Shown: one piece after another, positions 32,943 through 42,725 of the stretch
Layout: each line of letters begins with the position of its first letter
How positions within the stretch are numbered: position 1 is the stretch's first letter
Assembly (NCBI GenBank): GCA_963663775.1
Contig: OY760624.1
Location: 806,001 to 870,000 of the forward strand
Direction: 5' to 3'
DNA length: 64,000 nt
DNA from: G963663775 sp963663775
GTDB taxonomy: Bacteria; Bacillota; Clostridia; Oscillospirales; Butyricicoccaceae
Notes under the pieces: model-generated
Database searches by the model: none
The model's input: the letters and a program-made list of their open reading frames with translations, nothing else
Told to the model about the DNA's origin: nothing
Position numbers and translations under genes: made by a program

Positions 32943-35900
32943 TTACTCGTCATCCCCAAAATCATCCAAACCGTCATCGAGGTCATTGTCCATTCCCTCC
33001 ATCGAGTCTTCTCCTAAATCACTGTCTTCTTCCACAGCATCATCGTCAAACAGGAGTTCTGCATCTCCGTCTTCCACATCATTCACACCAAAGCCCGCAG
33101 CTGCCAGCTCGTCATCAGAATTGACGGCTGTTTCCTGCTCTGCGAATGTACGAACCATATCTTCATCTTCTTCGTCTTCGGAAAGAATGATTTCATCCAT
33201 ATTTTCATCAAGCACACGAATGTCCAGACACAAACTCTGCAGTTCCTTCACCAAAACCTTAAAGGATTCCGGCACGCCCGGCTGCGGCACATTGTGACCC
33301 TTCACAATTGCTTCATAGGTCTTGACACGACCGGTAATATCATCTGACTTAACAGTCAAAATTTCCTGCAAGGTATAGGCTGCACCGTATGCTTCGAGCG
33401 CCCAAACTTCCATCTCGCCGAAACGCTGTCCGCCGAACTGCGCCTTACCGCCCAGCGGCTGCTGGGTAACCAGTGAATACGGACCGGTAGAACGTGCGTG
33501 GATTTTATCATCTACCAGATGATGCAGCTTGAGGTAATACATATAGCCGACAGTTACACGGTTGTCAAACTTCTCGCCCGTGCGTCCATCATACAGCACG
33601 CTCTTGCCGTCGCCGTTATAGCCTGCTTTAATCAACGTTTCTTCAATATCTTTTTCGTTTGCGCCGTCAAACACAGGGGTTTCGATTTTCCAACCCAATG
33701 CCTTTGCCGCAAAGCCCAAGTGCACTTCCAAAACCTGACCGATATTCATACGAGACGGCACGCCCAACGGGTTGAGCACGATGTCAAGCGGAGTCCCGTC
33801 CTCCAAGAACGGCATGTCTTCCTGCGGCAAAATGCGGGAAACGACACCCTTGTTACCATGACGGCCCGCCATCTTATCGCCCACAGAAATCTTGCGCTTC
33901 TGTGCGATATAGCAGCGCACCACCATGTTCACGCCGGGAGAAAGTTCATCGCCGTTTTCACGGGTAAAGACCTTGACGTCTACCACGATACCGGATTCAC
34001 CATGCGGTGCACGCAGCGAAGTGTCACGCACTTCACGTGCCTTTTCGCCAAAGATCGCACGCAGCAATCGCTCTTCCGCTGTCAGCTCGGTTTCGCCCTT
34101 CGGGGTCACCTTGCCCACCAAAATATCGCCCGCATGCACTTCCGCACCAATGCGAATAATACCGCGCTCGTCCAAATCACGCAATGCGTCATCGCCGACA
34201 TTCGGAATATCGCGTGTGATTTCTTCCGGCCCCAGCTTGGTATCACGGGATTCAGATTCGTATTCTTCAATATGAATGGACGTGTACACATCATCCCGTA
34301 CCAACCGTTCATTCAGCAAAACCGCATCTTCGTAGTTATAACCTTCCCAGGTCATGAAGCCGATGAGTGCATTTTTACCCAGTGCGATTTCGCCCTTATC
34401 GGTGGAAGGACCATCTGCCAGCACATCGTCCTTCTTCACACGCTCACCTACATCCACGATGGGACGCATGTTCACACAGGTGGACTGGTTAGAACGCAGG
34501 AATTTTGTCAGCGGATAGGTTTTTTCGTCACCCAAATCATACTTCACACGCACTTCCTGCGCAGAAGTATAGGTTACGATGCCATCGCCTTCGGACAAAG
34601 GAATGGTGCCGGAGTCGACCGCCGCCTTATATTCCATACCCGTTGCCACAATCGGCGCCTCTGTTTTGAGCAGCGGCACCGCTTGACGCTGCATGTTCGC
34701 CCCCATCAAAGCACGGTTTGCGTCATCGTGTTCCAAGAACGGAATCATTGCTGTTGCCACCGAAATCATCATACGTGGTGAAACGTCCATCAAGTCAACC
34801 TGCTTGCGGTCTACTTCAATGATTTCATCACGCATACGGCATGTGATACGTTCGCGCTCCAACACATTGTTTTCGTCCAACGGCTCATTTGCCTGACAGA
34901 CAATATATTCATCCTCGACATCAGCTGTCATATAGACAACTTCTCCCGTCACACGACCGGTTTCCTTGTCGATGGTGCGATACGGCGCTTCAATAAAGCC
35001 AAATTGATTGATGCGCGCATACGTTGCCAAATACGAAATCAAGCCGATGTTCGGGCCTTCTGGTGTTTCAATCGGACACAGACGACCATAGTGGCTGTAG
35101 TGTACGTCACGCACTTCAAATGATGCACGGTCACGTGACAAACCGCCGGGACCGAGTGCCGACATACGGCGTTTGTGGGTCAATTCTGCCAATGGGTTGT
35201 TCTGATCCATGAACTGTGACAGCGGCGAAGAACCAAAAAATTCCTTGATTGCTGCGGTAACCGGACGAATATTGATTAAGGACTGCGGGGTCACAATATC
35301 CAAATCCTGAATGGTCATACGCTCACGAATCACACGCTCCATACGGCTGAAGCCAATGCGGAACTGGTTTTGTAGCAATTCGCCCACACTGCGCAGACGG
35401 CGATTGCCCAAATGGTCAATATCATCCACCGTGCCAATGCCGTTGCCGATATTCAGCAAATAGCAAATAGATGCCAAAATATCATCCACAATGATATGCT
35501 TCGGAATCAAGTCGCCCATACGTTCTTTCACTTGCGCCTTGAGTTCATCCCCTTGGAACTGCTCTACCAGCTCCTTGAGCACAACAAAGCGAACCTTTTC
35601 CGAAATCCCCAGTTCCTTGGCGGTGAACCCTGTGTAATCCTGAAAATCTTCAATATCCACCATACCGTTGGAGAAAACATGCACGGTGCGTCCTTCGTTG
35701 GACTCCACCTTCACCGCATGCACGCCACGGCGTGTGATTTCACGGGCTTTTTCACGGCTGAGCATTTCACCGGCCTCTGCCAAAATTTCGCCGGTCATGG
35801 GGTCTACTGCAACCTCTACCAGTCTGCGGTTTGCAATGCGGCGGGCTATATTCAGCTTTTTATTGAACTTATAACGACCCACTGCCGAAATATCATAACG

Positions 35901-36689
35901 GCGCACATCGAAGAACAGCGAATTGATGAGGGTGGATGCAGACTCTACGGACGGCGGTTCCCCCGGACGCAGCTTCTTATAGATTTCAATCAATGCTTCT
36001 TCAATGGTCTTGGAGGGGTCTTTTTCCAAGGTTGCGACAATGCGCTCATCCTCACCAAACAGTGCCAAAATCTCTTGGTCACTGGTCACGCCTACTGCGC
36101 GAATAAACGATGTGATGGGGATTTTACGGTTTTTGTCAATACGGACATAAAACACATCAGATGTATCAGTTTCATATTCCAGCCATGCGCCGCGATACGG
36201 AATGACCGTTGCGGAAAGAATGGCTTTGTCCGTTTTATCAAATTCTCTGCCATAATATACGCCGGGAGAACGAACAATCTGGGATACGATAGCACGTTCC
36301 GCACCGTTAATGATGAAGGTGCCGGATTCCGTCATACGAGGGAAATCGCCCATGAAAATTTCCTGCTCTTTGATTTCTCCGGTTTCCTTGTTGCGCAAAC
36401 GCATACGCACCTTCAGCGGACATGCATATGTTGCATCACGCACTTTGCATTCTTCAACGCTGTACTTCGGCTGCTCTTCTAAGGTGTAGTCCAAAAAGGA
36501 CAGTTCCAAATTGCCGGTGTAGTCTGTAATCGTGGCGACATCGTTGAACACTTCACGCAATCCGTCGGTCAGAAACCACCGATACGACTTTTTCTGCACC
36601 TCGATAAGGTTTGGCATCTCCAAAACTTCATCAATTCGTGCGAAACTCTTTCGTATGGTCTTGCCATGCTGTACGTCTTTTACCATCAT
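32943..36689 (-). CDS. rpoB: RNA polymerase subunit beta
   Basis: A 1248-residue subunit with all core regions. The rifampicin pocket SSPLSQFMDQNNPLAEL and THKRRMSALGPGG is wild type. The C-terminal contact region GGKAQFGGQRFGEMEVWALEA is present. Beyond it the protein carries an acidic tail of about 80 residues, very rich in Asp/Glu. Start M1 or M2 cannot be separated; GGAGTGA lies upstream. A good promoter at 36828-36856 sits directly before it. rplJ and rplL, usual upstream neighbours, are not in the window. Confidence 0.97.
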   Translation of the reverse strand: MMVKDVQHGKTIRKSFARIDEVLEMPNLIEVQKKSYRWFLTDGLREVFNDVATITDYTGNLELSFLDYTLEEQPKYSVEECKVRDATYACPLKVRMRLRNKETGEIKEQEIFMGDFPRMTESGTFIINGAERAIVSQIVRSPGVYYGREFDKTDKAILSATVIPYRGAWLEYETDTSDVFYVRIDKNRKIPITSFIRAVGVTSDQEILALFGEDERIVATLEKDPSKTIEEALIEIYKKLRPGEPPSVESASTLINSLFFDVRRYDISAVGRYKFNKKLNIARRIANRRLVEVAVDPMTGEILAEAGEMLSREKAREITRRGVHAVKVESNEGRTVHVFSNGMVDIEDFQDYTGFTAKELGISEKVRFVVLKELVEQFQGDELKAQVKERMGDLIPKHIIVDDILASICYLLNIGNGIGTVDDIDHLGNRRLRSVGELLQNQFRIGFSRMERVIRERMTIQDLDIVTPQSLINIRPVTAAIKEFFGSSPLSQFMDQNNPLAELTHKRRMSALGPGGLSRDRASFEVRDVHYSHYGRLCPIETPEGPNIGLISYLATYARINQFGFIEAPYRTIDKETGRVTGEVVYMTADVEDEYIVCQANEPLDENNVLERERITCRMRDEIIEVDRKQVDLMDVSPRMMISVATAMIPFLEHDDANRALMGANMQRQAVPLLKTEAPIVATGMEYKAAVDSGTIPLSEGDGIVTYTSAQEVRVKYDLGDEKTYPLTKFLRSNQSTCVNMRPIVDVGERVKKDDVLADGPSTDKGEIALGKNALIGFMTWEGYNYEDAVLLNERLVRDDVYTSIHIEEYESESRDTKLGPEEITRDIPNVGDDALRDLDERGIIRIGAEVHAGDILVGKVTPKGETELTAEERLLRAIFGEKAREVRDTSLRAPHGESGIVVDVKVFTRENGDELSPGVNMVVRCYIAQKRKISVGDKMAGRHGNKGVVSRILPQEDMPFLEDGTPLDIVLNPLGVPSRMNIGQVLEVHLGFAAKALGWKIETPVFDGANEKDIEETLIKAGYNGDGKSVLYDGRTGEKFDNRVTVGYMYYLKLHHLVDDKIHARSTGPYSLVTQQPLGGKAQFGGQRFGEMEVWALEAYGAAYTLQEILTVKSDDITGRVKTYEAIVKGHNVPQPGVPESFKVLVKELQSLCLDIRVLDENMDEIILSEDEEDEDMVRTFAEQETAVNSDDELAAAGFGVNDVEDGDAELLFDDDAVEEDSDLGEDSMEGMDNDLDDGLDDFGDDE

Positions 36690-36827
36690 GTTGTACCCAT
36701 CACTCCGTTTCCTTGCATGATACGCCTGGTGGCGTGGTTTTTGTTTTCTTTTTTATCTTGTTCTCGTTTCGGTTTTGTGGTATTATAGTAATAGCCATCC
36801 TATTTTTCACTCATTAAACAGCATTTA

Positions 36828-36856
36828 ATTATACCACCCAATGGCATTTTCGTCAA
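36828..36856 (-). promoter_or_regulatory. rpoBC promoter
   Basis: Minus-strand TTGACG (36856-36851), a 17-base spacer and TATAAT (36833-36828), giving a leader of about 130 bases. A second TATAAT at about 36783 lacks a clear -35. The 335-base gap 36690-37024 holds only this promoter and the terminator at 36941-36977. Confidence 0.8.
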
Positions 36857-36940
36857 TATCTTTATGTATTTTTTATTCAGTTTGGATAGTTCTATCCTTC
36901 ATTTTTGCATTTTTCTATCCACACCGTCTATATAGCATCC

Positions 36941-36977
36941 AAAAAACGGACAAAGCAACTTGCTTTGTCCGTTTTTT
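36941..36977. terminator. Terminator of the lipoprotein gene, U-tract in both directions
   Basis: A stem of about 16 bp (AAAAAACGGACAAAGC and complement) with T-runs on both sides. It lies between the lipoprotein gene and the rpoBC promoter and insulates them. Confidence 0.9.
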
Positions 36978-37024
36978 TAGATCCATTTTGATATACGTAC
37001 CAACACAGCGTCTGTCGCATCTGC

Positions 37025-37675
37025 TCAAGACTGCGCCGTATCGATGACCCACTCCGCCGTCACTTGGCTTACCGTCACCGCACCGCTTGCATCGGGTGCA
37101 AATTCAATCGTATAGCGATAAATATCTTGTTCATAAATCTGCTTTTGGGCGGTACTATCCGCCGTCGGTGATAACTTCAGAACTTCTTTCATCGCCTGCT
37201 GCACCTGATCTGCCGTCATCCCACGAAAATCAATGTCGCGCAGCAACACCGGTTGCTGTGTAATCTGTGCTCCTGTCGCGTCATCATACAAATCCCAACG
37301 GATTTTTGCCACCTTGCAGTCGACTGCGGAACTTTCTACTCGCAACGTGTTACAAAGCTCTACATAAACCCCAGATGGTATGGTTTGTACTGCCGCCATC
37401 GGGTCTGTGCTCTCGGGGTCGGCCAAGGTCGCCATTTCATATTCTTGATACCAAAGCTGGCGTGGACCATAGGTTGGATACTCTGTCATGGTTTCGCCTG
37501 TTTCGGCATCCCGCACAACCAGACCTTTATCCAAAGCCTTCTGCAAATCCTCACGCACTACAATGTCACAGCCATCCAGCGAAATCGCCGGTTGCTGCAC
37601 CTTCAGCCCAATGCCGCATCCGCTGCATATCGCCAGCAGCATGACCAGCATCAGCGCAAAACTCATTTTCCTCAT
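37025..37675 (-). CDS. Predicted lipoprotein of unknown function
   Basis: A 216-residue protein with a signal peptide and lipobox ICSGC (Cys-20), so it is predicted to be anchored outside the membrane. The rest is soluble and mixed alpha/beta, with RWDLYDDATGAQITQQPVLLRDI near the middle. No family is recognised. It is a single gene between the rpoBC promoter region and the ABC importer, with its own terminator at 36941-36977. Confidence 0.8.
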   Translation of the reverse strand: MRKMSFALMLVMLLAICSGCGIGLKVQQPAISLDGCDIVVREDLQKALDKGLVVRDAETGETMTEYPTYGPRQLWYQEYEMATLADPESTDPMAAVQTIPSGVYVELCNTLRVESSAVDCKVAKIRWDLYDDATGAQITQQPVLLRDIDFRGMTADQVQQAMKEVLKLSPTADSTAQKQIYEQDIYRYTIEFAPDASGAVTVSQVTAEWVIDTAQS

Positions 37676-37784
37676 CGTCGCACCCCCGCTTTTTCATGCA
37701 GCAATTGAATGCATCGGCCTACGCTTTCGGCAGGCATCTTTTTGCACTTTGTGATATTCTTATTATACCAACTGTATGCCTTTC

Positions 37785-38507
37785 TTACAAGACCTTCGCC
37801 AGAAAATCCTGTAACCGTGGGTGCTGTGGGTTTTCAAAAAACGCCTGCGGGGTATTTTGCTCCACAATATTTCCATCATGCATAAACACAACCCGTGTGC
37901 CAACTTCTCGTGCAAATCCCATTTCGTGCGTGACTACCACCATGGTCATGCCGTCATCTGCCAGTTCCTTCATCAGCTCCAGCACCTCGCCCACCATTTC
38001 GGGGTCTAGCGCAGACGTGGGTTCATCAAACAGCATCACATCCGGATTCATCGCCAGTGCACGTGCAATGGCGATACGCTGCTGCTGTCCGCCGGAAAGA
38101 CGTGCCGGATAGGTCTCCGCCTTGTCCGGCAATCCCACACGCTCCAGCAGCCGCAGTGCATTCTGCTCTGCCTCTTTTTCGCTCATGATACCCAGCTTCA
38201 CAGGCGCCAGCTTGATATTTTCTTTGACCGATAAATGCGGAAACAAATTAAACTGCTGAAAAACCATGCCCATCTTGCGCCGCATTTTATTGATGTCGCA
38301 TGCTTTGTCGGTAATATTCATGCCCTCAAAAACAATATCGCCGCTCGTTGGCTCTTCCAACAGGTTCAGACAGCGCAAAAAGGTCGATTTTCCAGAACCG
38401 GAGGGTCCAATCACAACCACTTTTTCTCCTTTTTGGATGTGTTCATCCACACCCTTCAAGACCTCATGCTTGCCAAAAGACTTATGCAAATTCTTAACGT
38501 CTATCAC
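37785..38507 (-). CDS. Polar amino acid ABC transporter, ATP-binding protein
   Basis: A 240-residue ATPase of the GlnQ/HisP type. A GTG at 38507 is chosen because AAAGGAGG precedes it, and family members begin near IDVKNLHKSFG. Walker A is GPSGSGKST, signature LSGGQQQRIAIARAL, Walker B VMLFDEPTSALDPE, H-loop VTHEMGFAREV. It overlaps the permease gene by 14 bases. The substrate is a polar amino acid; which one cannot be read from sequence. Confidence 0.93.
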   Translation of the reverse strand: MIDVKNLHKSFGKHEVLKGVDEHIQKGEKVVVIGPSGSGKSTFLRCLNLLEEPTSGDIVFEGMNITDKACDINKMRRKMGMVFQQFNLFPHLSVKENIKLAPVKLGIMSEKEAEQNALRLLERVGLPDKAETYPARLSGGQQQRIAIARALAMNPDVMLFDEPTSALDPEMVGEVLELMKELADDGMTMVVVTHEMGFAREVGTRVVFMHDGNIVEQNTPQAFFENPQHPRLQDFLAKVL

Positions 38508-39225
38508 TTGCAGCCAACCTCCTTTCCAGTTTTCCAAGCAGCCATGTCAACACCATGACCAAAATCAGATAGATGACCGCAATTGCGAGCAGCGGCATAA
38601 ACGCCTGAAAGGTTCTGCCTTGAATAATCATGGCGCCCTTGGTCATATCCACAAGCCCGATGACCGTCACAATAGACGTTTCCTTCAGCAGGGTAATCAT
38701 TTCATTTCCCAACGCCGGCAGTATATTTTTCACCGCCTGCGGGATAATAATGTATCGCATGGTTTTTCCATAAGGAAGCCCCAGAGAGCGTCCTGCCTCC
38801 ATTTGTCCATGGCTGATGGACATGATGCCAGAACGCACAATTTCTGCAACATATGCGCCGGAATTGATGCCAAACGTCAAAACAGCACACCAAATCAAAG
38901 CTTCTTTCTGCGGCTTCATAATGACGAAATTCATAATCAGCAGCTGCACCATAACAGGTGTCCCGCGAATCACGGTCAAATACACCTTGCACAGCGCATT
39001 GCCAAGCCCCAGCAGTCCGGCATGAATGCCCTGCAACCTGCTGCGCTGAAATTCATATGCCGTGCGAATCACAGCAAGCACAATGCCAATTGCAACACCC
39101 AGCAGCAATGCCATGATGGTGGCCTGCAGCGTAACCCCCAAGCCGTTTACGATATATTTCCATCTGTCGTCTTCTATAAAGCTTTGCGCAAACTTTTCCT
39201 GTACGGATATCAGCCAAGCACTCAT
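38494..39225 (-). CDS. Polar amino acid ABC transporter, permease
   Basis: A 243-residue HisM/GlnP-type permease with about five membrane segments. The EAA loop is EAGRSLGLPYGKTMRYIIIP. VIRGTPVMVQL and IVRSGIMSI are family signatures. It is the only permease, so it probably acts as a homodimer. It lies 91 bases after the binding-protein gene with a hairpin between them. Confidence 0.93.
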   Translation of the reverse strand: MSAWLISVQEKFAQSFIEDDRWKYIVNGLGVTLQATIMALLLGVAIGIVLAVIRTAYEFQRSRLQGIHAGLLGLGNALCKVYLTVIRGTPVMVQLLIMNFVIMKPQKEALIWCAVLTFGINSGAYVAEIVRSGIMSISHGQMEAGRSLGLPYGKTMRYIIIPQAVKNILPALGNEMITLLKETSIVTVIGLVDMTKGAMIIQGRTFQAFMPLLAIAVIYLILVMVLTWLLGKLERRLAASDRR

Positions 39226-39258
39226 GGCATCCGCTCCTTTCTTTCCAACCGCTTATAT

Positions 39259-39300
39259 GACAGCGTACAAGGGCGGCACACACCGTCCCTGTACGCTGTC
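39259..39300 (-). other. Intercistronic stem-loop between binding protein and permease genes
   Basis: An 11-bp perfect outer stem (GACAGCGTACA and complement) with partial inner pairing and no T-tract. Such elements usually stabilise the upstream mRNA so the binding protein is made in excess. Confidence 0.7.
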
Positions 39301-39316
39301 TGTGTGATGCGTTTAT

Positions 39317-40075
39317 TTATTGCGCAGTGATGTATTTGTCGATAATCTTCTGCACCGTTCCGTCGTCTTTCAGCTCACCAAGTGCTTTATTGATCTGGTC
39401 AAGCAGCTGTGTGTTGTCCTTGCTCACGGCAATTGCATATTCTTCCTTGACATATTCGGTCGGCAAAATCTGCAAGCCTTCATTTGCCGCCACAAAGGAC
39501 TTTGCCGGTTCATTATCAATGACAACTGCCTCTACCTGTCCATTTTTGAGTGCTTCCACCGCATTTGCGCCATTGGTGTATGCCGTCACCATGTCATCGC
39601 CAAAATCATCCGCACAGTAGATATGTCCCGTGGTGGATTCCTGCACGCCGATGGCGTGTCCTGCCAAATCGTCCGGTCCTGTGATGGCAGAATCCTCCGG
39701 TACGATGATTGCCTGCACACCGGTTGCATACGAATCGGTAAAGTCAACATTTTTCAGCCGTTCCTCATTCACGGTCATGCCTGCCATGCCCATATCAATT
39801 TGTCCGGTCTGCACCGCTGTGATAATGGAGTTGAAATCCATATCCGAAATTTCCAGCTGCATGCCCAGCTTCTCTGCAATTGCCTGCGCAATTTCTGCAT
39901 CAATGCCGATAATCTGGTCGCCTTCATAATATTCATACGGCGGAAATGCCGCATTTGTGCCCATCACCAAGGTGTTATCCTCGTCACTTTTGCTGCTCCC
40001 GCAACCAACCAACATAGCGCCCATCAGGACAGTGCTTGCCAACAAAAAGGCGATTCTTTTTTTCATCTGCTTCAA
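39317..40075 (-). CDS. Amino acid ABC transporter, substrate-binding lipoprotein
   Basis: A 252-residue SBP_bac_3 family lipoprotein with lipobox MLVGC. The ligand-binding core shows NAAFPPYEYYEGDQIIGIDA, ELEISDMDFNSII (as QLEISDMDFNSII), and GQIDMGMAGMTVNEERLKNVDFTDSY. These resemble cystine, glutamine or histidine binders; the specificity is unresolved. It is first in the SBP-permease-ATPase operon. Confidence 0.93.
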   Translation of the reverse strand: MKQMKKRIAFLLASTVLMGAMLVGCGSSKSDEDNTLVMGTNAAFPPYEYYEGDQIIGIDAEIAQAIAEKLGMQLEISDMDFNSIITAVQTGQIDMGMAGMTVNEERLKNVDFTDSYATGVQAIIVPEDSAITGPDDLAGHAIGVQESTTGHIYCADDFGDDMVTAYTNGANAVEALKNGQVEAVVIDNEPAKSFVAANEGLQILPTEYVKEEYAIAVSKDNTQLLDQINKALGELKDDGTVQKIIDKYITAQ

Positions 40076-40123
40076 TTTTATCGTTCCTTCCCAAACTCTT
40101 CGTAAAAATTCAATAACAGTTTA

Positions 40124-40151
40124 ATTATACACACAGATACGCAAAAAGCAA
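40124..40151 (-). promoter_or_regulatory. Probable promoter of the amino-acid ABC operon
   Basis: Minus-strand TTGCTT (40151-40146), a 16-base spacer and TATAAT (40129-40124), about 50 bases before the start codon. Confidence 0.6.
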
Positions 40152-40387
40152 GGGGATTTCTTACTTTCCACATCACTTCTTTAAATTTTGCATCCCGTTT
40201 ATTCCGATGCTTCCCAACCTCTTTCTTTTATGCTATACTTAAAAAAATATAGAAAGCCTGCTTTTTCCCCCGAATCCTTCCCAATGATGCACGTTTTTAT
40301 TTTTCACAATTCCTTTGCCCGCTGCGCCTATTGAATGGCATTTCAACAGGTGCTTAAATTTAAATAGAAAGTAGGAATCTCCCTATT
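40152..40387. other. Intergenic region between divergent ABC operon and M16 peptidase
   Basis: AT-rich and without coding potential. A TATACT at 40234-40239 could be the -10 of the peptidase gene, but the -35 (TTCCCA) is poor. I see no riboswitch or terminator. Confidence 0.4.
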
Positions 40388-41662
40388 ATGTATGAAAAAA
40401 AAGTTCTTCCAAACGGTGTTCGTGTTCTTTGCGAGCGTCTAGCACATGTACGTTCCGCTGCCATCGGTATTTGGATTGGCAACGGCAGCCGCTATGAATC
40501 TGCTGCACAAAGCGGCATTTCCCATTTCATTGAGCATATGCTTTTTAAAGGCACAGAAACCCGCTCTGCCAAGCAAATTGCCATCGCCATGGATGCCATC
40601 GGCGGACAGGTCAACGCCTTTACCACCAAAGAATACACGTGTTATTATTTCAAAACCTTAGACACCCACTTGATTGATGGGGTCGATATTTTGGCGGATA
40701 TGTTCCTGCACCCTAAGTTTGACAACAAAGATATTGATTTGGAACGCGGCGTTGTTTTGGAAGAAATCGATATGTACGAAGACTCTCCGGAAGATGTCGC
40801 CATCGAAAAGCTTTCAGAAACCTGCTTTGCGGATTCTGCACTGGGTTGTCCCATCCTCGGCAGCAAAGAAACGCTTCAGCAAATGGACGGTCAAATGCTG
40901 CATGATTTTGTTGCGCGCCATTATCACCCGCAGGATACCGTCATTGCGCTTTCCGGCAGCATCAGTGATGACGCCCTGCAATATATCTGTGATTTATTCT
41001 CCACAATGGGCGGCAACGGTCATAACACCATTGTTCCGGCGCAATATGCTCGCTGCGTCATCGCACGCCCCAAAGAAATTGAGCAATGCCACCTCTGCTT
41101 GGGCTTCCCAAGTCTGCCCATCGGGCACGAGAGTCGATATGCCCTGCAAATGCTGTCCGCCATTTTGGGCGATGGCATGTCCTCCCGCCTTTTCCAAACG
41201 GTTCGAGAGGATAACGGGCTGTGTTATTCCATCTATTCCTTTAATGCAAGCTATTTAGACGCCGGATTATTCAACATCTATGCCGCATTTGGCAAGCCAA
41301 CCGAATCCCGTGCCATCGAATTGATTTTGCAGGTGCTGCAGGATTTCTGCCAAAATGCGCCTGCGCAGGAAGAGCTAGACCGTTGTCGGGAGCAGCGCAA
41401 AACAGGCATCCTGCTAGGCTTGGAAAACACCATGGCGCACATGAACCATTTGGGGCGCAATGAGCTTTGCTATGACCACATTCCCACGGTTTCTGAAATT
41501 TTGTCAGGCTATGATGCCGTAACCACCGAACAAGTGCTGACCCTTGCCCGCAAAATCCTTGACCCGGCGCAGCTTTCCCTCAGCATTGCAGGGCAAACCG
41601 CCTCTCCCGATTTTTATCAAGACCTCCTGCATCGCAGCCTGCCGCAATCCCTTTCAAATTGA
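40388..41662 (+). CDS. M16 family zinc peptidase (processing-peptidase-like)
   Basis: A 424-residue M16B peptidase like B. subtilis MlpA/YmxG. The inverted zinc motif is H46-F-I-E49-H50, and the distal glutamate lies in VVLEEIDMYEDSPEDV. The C-terminal half carries the partner-domain motif RLFQTVREDNGLCYSIYSF. It has no signal peptide, so it is cytosolic. The start at 40388 follows AGTAGGAAT. The next gene begins 23 bases later. Confidence 0.93.
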   Translation: MYEKKVLPNGVRVLCERLAHVRSAAIGIWIGNGSRYESAAQSGISHFIEHMLFKGTETRSAKQIAIAMDAIGGQVNAFTTKEYTCYYFKTLDTHLIDGVDILADMFLHPKFDNKDIDLERGVVLEEIDMYEDSPEDVAIEKLSETCFADSALGCPILGSKETLQQMDGQMLHDFVARHYHPQDTVIALSGSISDDALQYICDLFSTMGGNGHNTIVPAQYARCVIARPKEIEQCHLCLGFPSLPIGHESRYALQMLSAILGDGMSSRLFQTVREDNGLCYSIYSFNASYLDAGLFNIYAAFGKPTESRAIELILQVLQDFCQNAPAQEELDRCREQRKTGILLGLENTMAHMNHLGRNELCYDHIPTVSEILSGYDAVTTEQVLTLARKILDPAQLSLSIAGQTASPDFYQDLLHRSLPQSLSN

Positions 41663-41685
41663 ACTTCTGTTAAGGAGTGAGTGCT

Positions 41686-42372
41686 ATGCGCACAACGATT
41701 CCACCCGAAATCCAGGGAAACCTTCGCAAACATATGGTGCGAATGCCGGCTGCCATTGATGATGTCAGCGGTATTCGTATCTTTGGCAAGCTGATTCGCT
41801 CGATTGTGTTCTCGACCGATATTGCTTTGATTCGCAATTGCAACGCCAATGCGGTGATGGCTGTTTATCCCTTCACGCCACAGCCAACCATTTCCCATGC
41901 GATTATCTCCGCCTCGGATGTGCCTGTGTTCTGTGGCGTGGGGGGTGGCACGACAACAGGCAAGCGTGTTATCAATCTCGCTATGAACGCAGAATTTGAA
42001 GGGGCAATCGGTGTTGTACTGAATGCCCCAACCTCGCATGAAATTTTGGCGCAAGTACGTGAGCGAATTGATATTCCGGTGGTTATCACCATTGCCAGTG
42101 AGCATGCGGATTTCGCCGCAAGGATTGCCAACGGTGCAACGATTCTCAACGTCACCTGCGCAACGCACACCCCTATGGTGGTTGCAAAAATCCGCGAACG
42201 TTTTCCTGACATCCCCATCATCGCCACAGGCGGTCCCACAGACGCTACCATTCACCAAGTCATTGACGCCGGCGCAAACGCCATTACCTACACCCCGCCA
42301 AGCAATGGTTCCATCTTCCGCTCCCTCATGGAGAAATATCGAGAAGACGCCAACAACCTGTCCCCTTTATGA
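41686..42372 (+). CDS. TIM-barrel-like conserved protein of unknown function
   Basis: A 228-residue protein. The ATG at 41686 is preceded by AAGGAG and is preferred to an upstream GTG. Visible motifs are MAVYPFTPQP, PVFCGVGGGTTTGKR, IIATGGPTDATI and GANAITYTPPSNG. The repeating beta-alpha pattern with a glycine-rich phosphate-binding-like C-terminus suggests a TIM barrel. From memory, close relatives in Clostridia are labelled 'hydrolase' without experimental support. It probably forms an operon with the M16 peptidase gene. Confidence 0.8.
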   Translation: MRTTIPPEIQGNLRKHMVRMPAAIDDVSGIRIFGKLIRSIVFSTDIALIRNCNANAVMAVYPFTPQPTISHAIISASDVPVFCGVGGGTTTGKRVINLAMNAEFEGAIGVVLNAPTSHEILAQVRERIDIPVVITIASEHADFAARIANGATILNVTCATHTPMVVAKIRERFPDIPIIATGGPTDATIHQVIDAGANAITYTPPSNGSIFRSLMEKYREDANNLSPL

Positions 42373-42408
42373 CCGAATAAACTTTTTTGCAAATCCTGAA
42401 AAAAACCG

Positions 42409-42437
42409 TTGACATTCATGCCTTGTTATGATATTCT
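42409..42437 (+). promoter_or_regulatory. tRNA-Arg promoter
   Basis: TTGACA (42409-42414), a 17-base spacer and TATTCT (42432-42437), about 72 bases upstream of the tRNA. Confidence 0.88.
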
Positions 42438-42508
42438 AAATAGGCAGTCACGACAGAGCCTTTCAAAAAAGGAAAAACCCTGTCAGACAATGCATGAATT
42501 TCATATAT

Positions 42509-42585
42509 GCGCCGGTAGCTCAGTTGGATAGAGTGACTGGCTACGAACCAGTAGGTCAGGGGTTCAAGTCCCTTCCGGCGTACCA
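42509..42585 (+). tRNA. tRNA-Arg (anticodon ACG)
   Basis: A 77-base cloverleaf with acceptor GCGCCGG/CCGGCGT, anticodon loop CTACGAA and encoded CCA. The A34 is expected to be edited to inosine so that it reads CGU, CGC and CGA. Confidence 0.97.
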
Positions 42586-42591
42586 ATATGA

Positions 42592-42624
42592 TAGCCGCTT
42601 TCGAGTAGAAAGCGGCTATTTCTT
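42592..42624 (+). terminator. tRNA-Arg terminator
   Basis: An 11-bp stem TAGCCGCTTTC with GAGTA loop, followed by TTTCTT, directly after the tRNA. Confidence 0.88.
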
Positions 42625-42725
42625 GCACTTTTTTAAGGTTTTAAAAATGTCCGTTCGCAGAAAAAACGTTCCTGCCACCACACCGCACTTTTCCAACATC
42701 GCTAACACAGCCCCTTGCGATTCCG

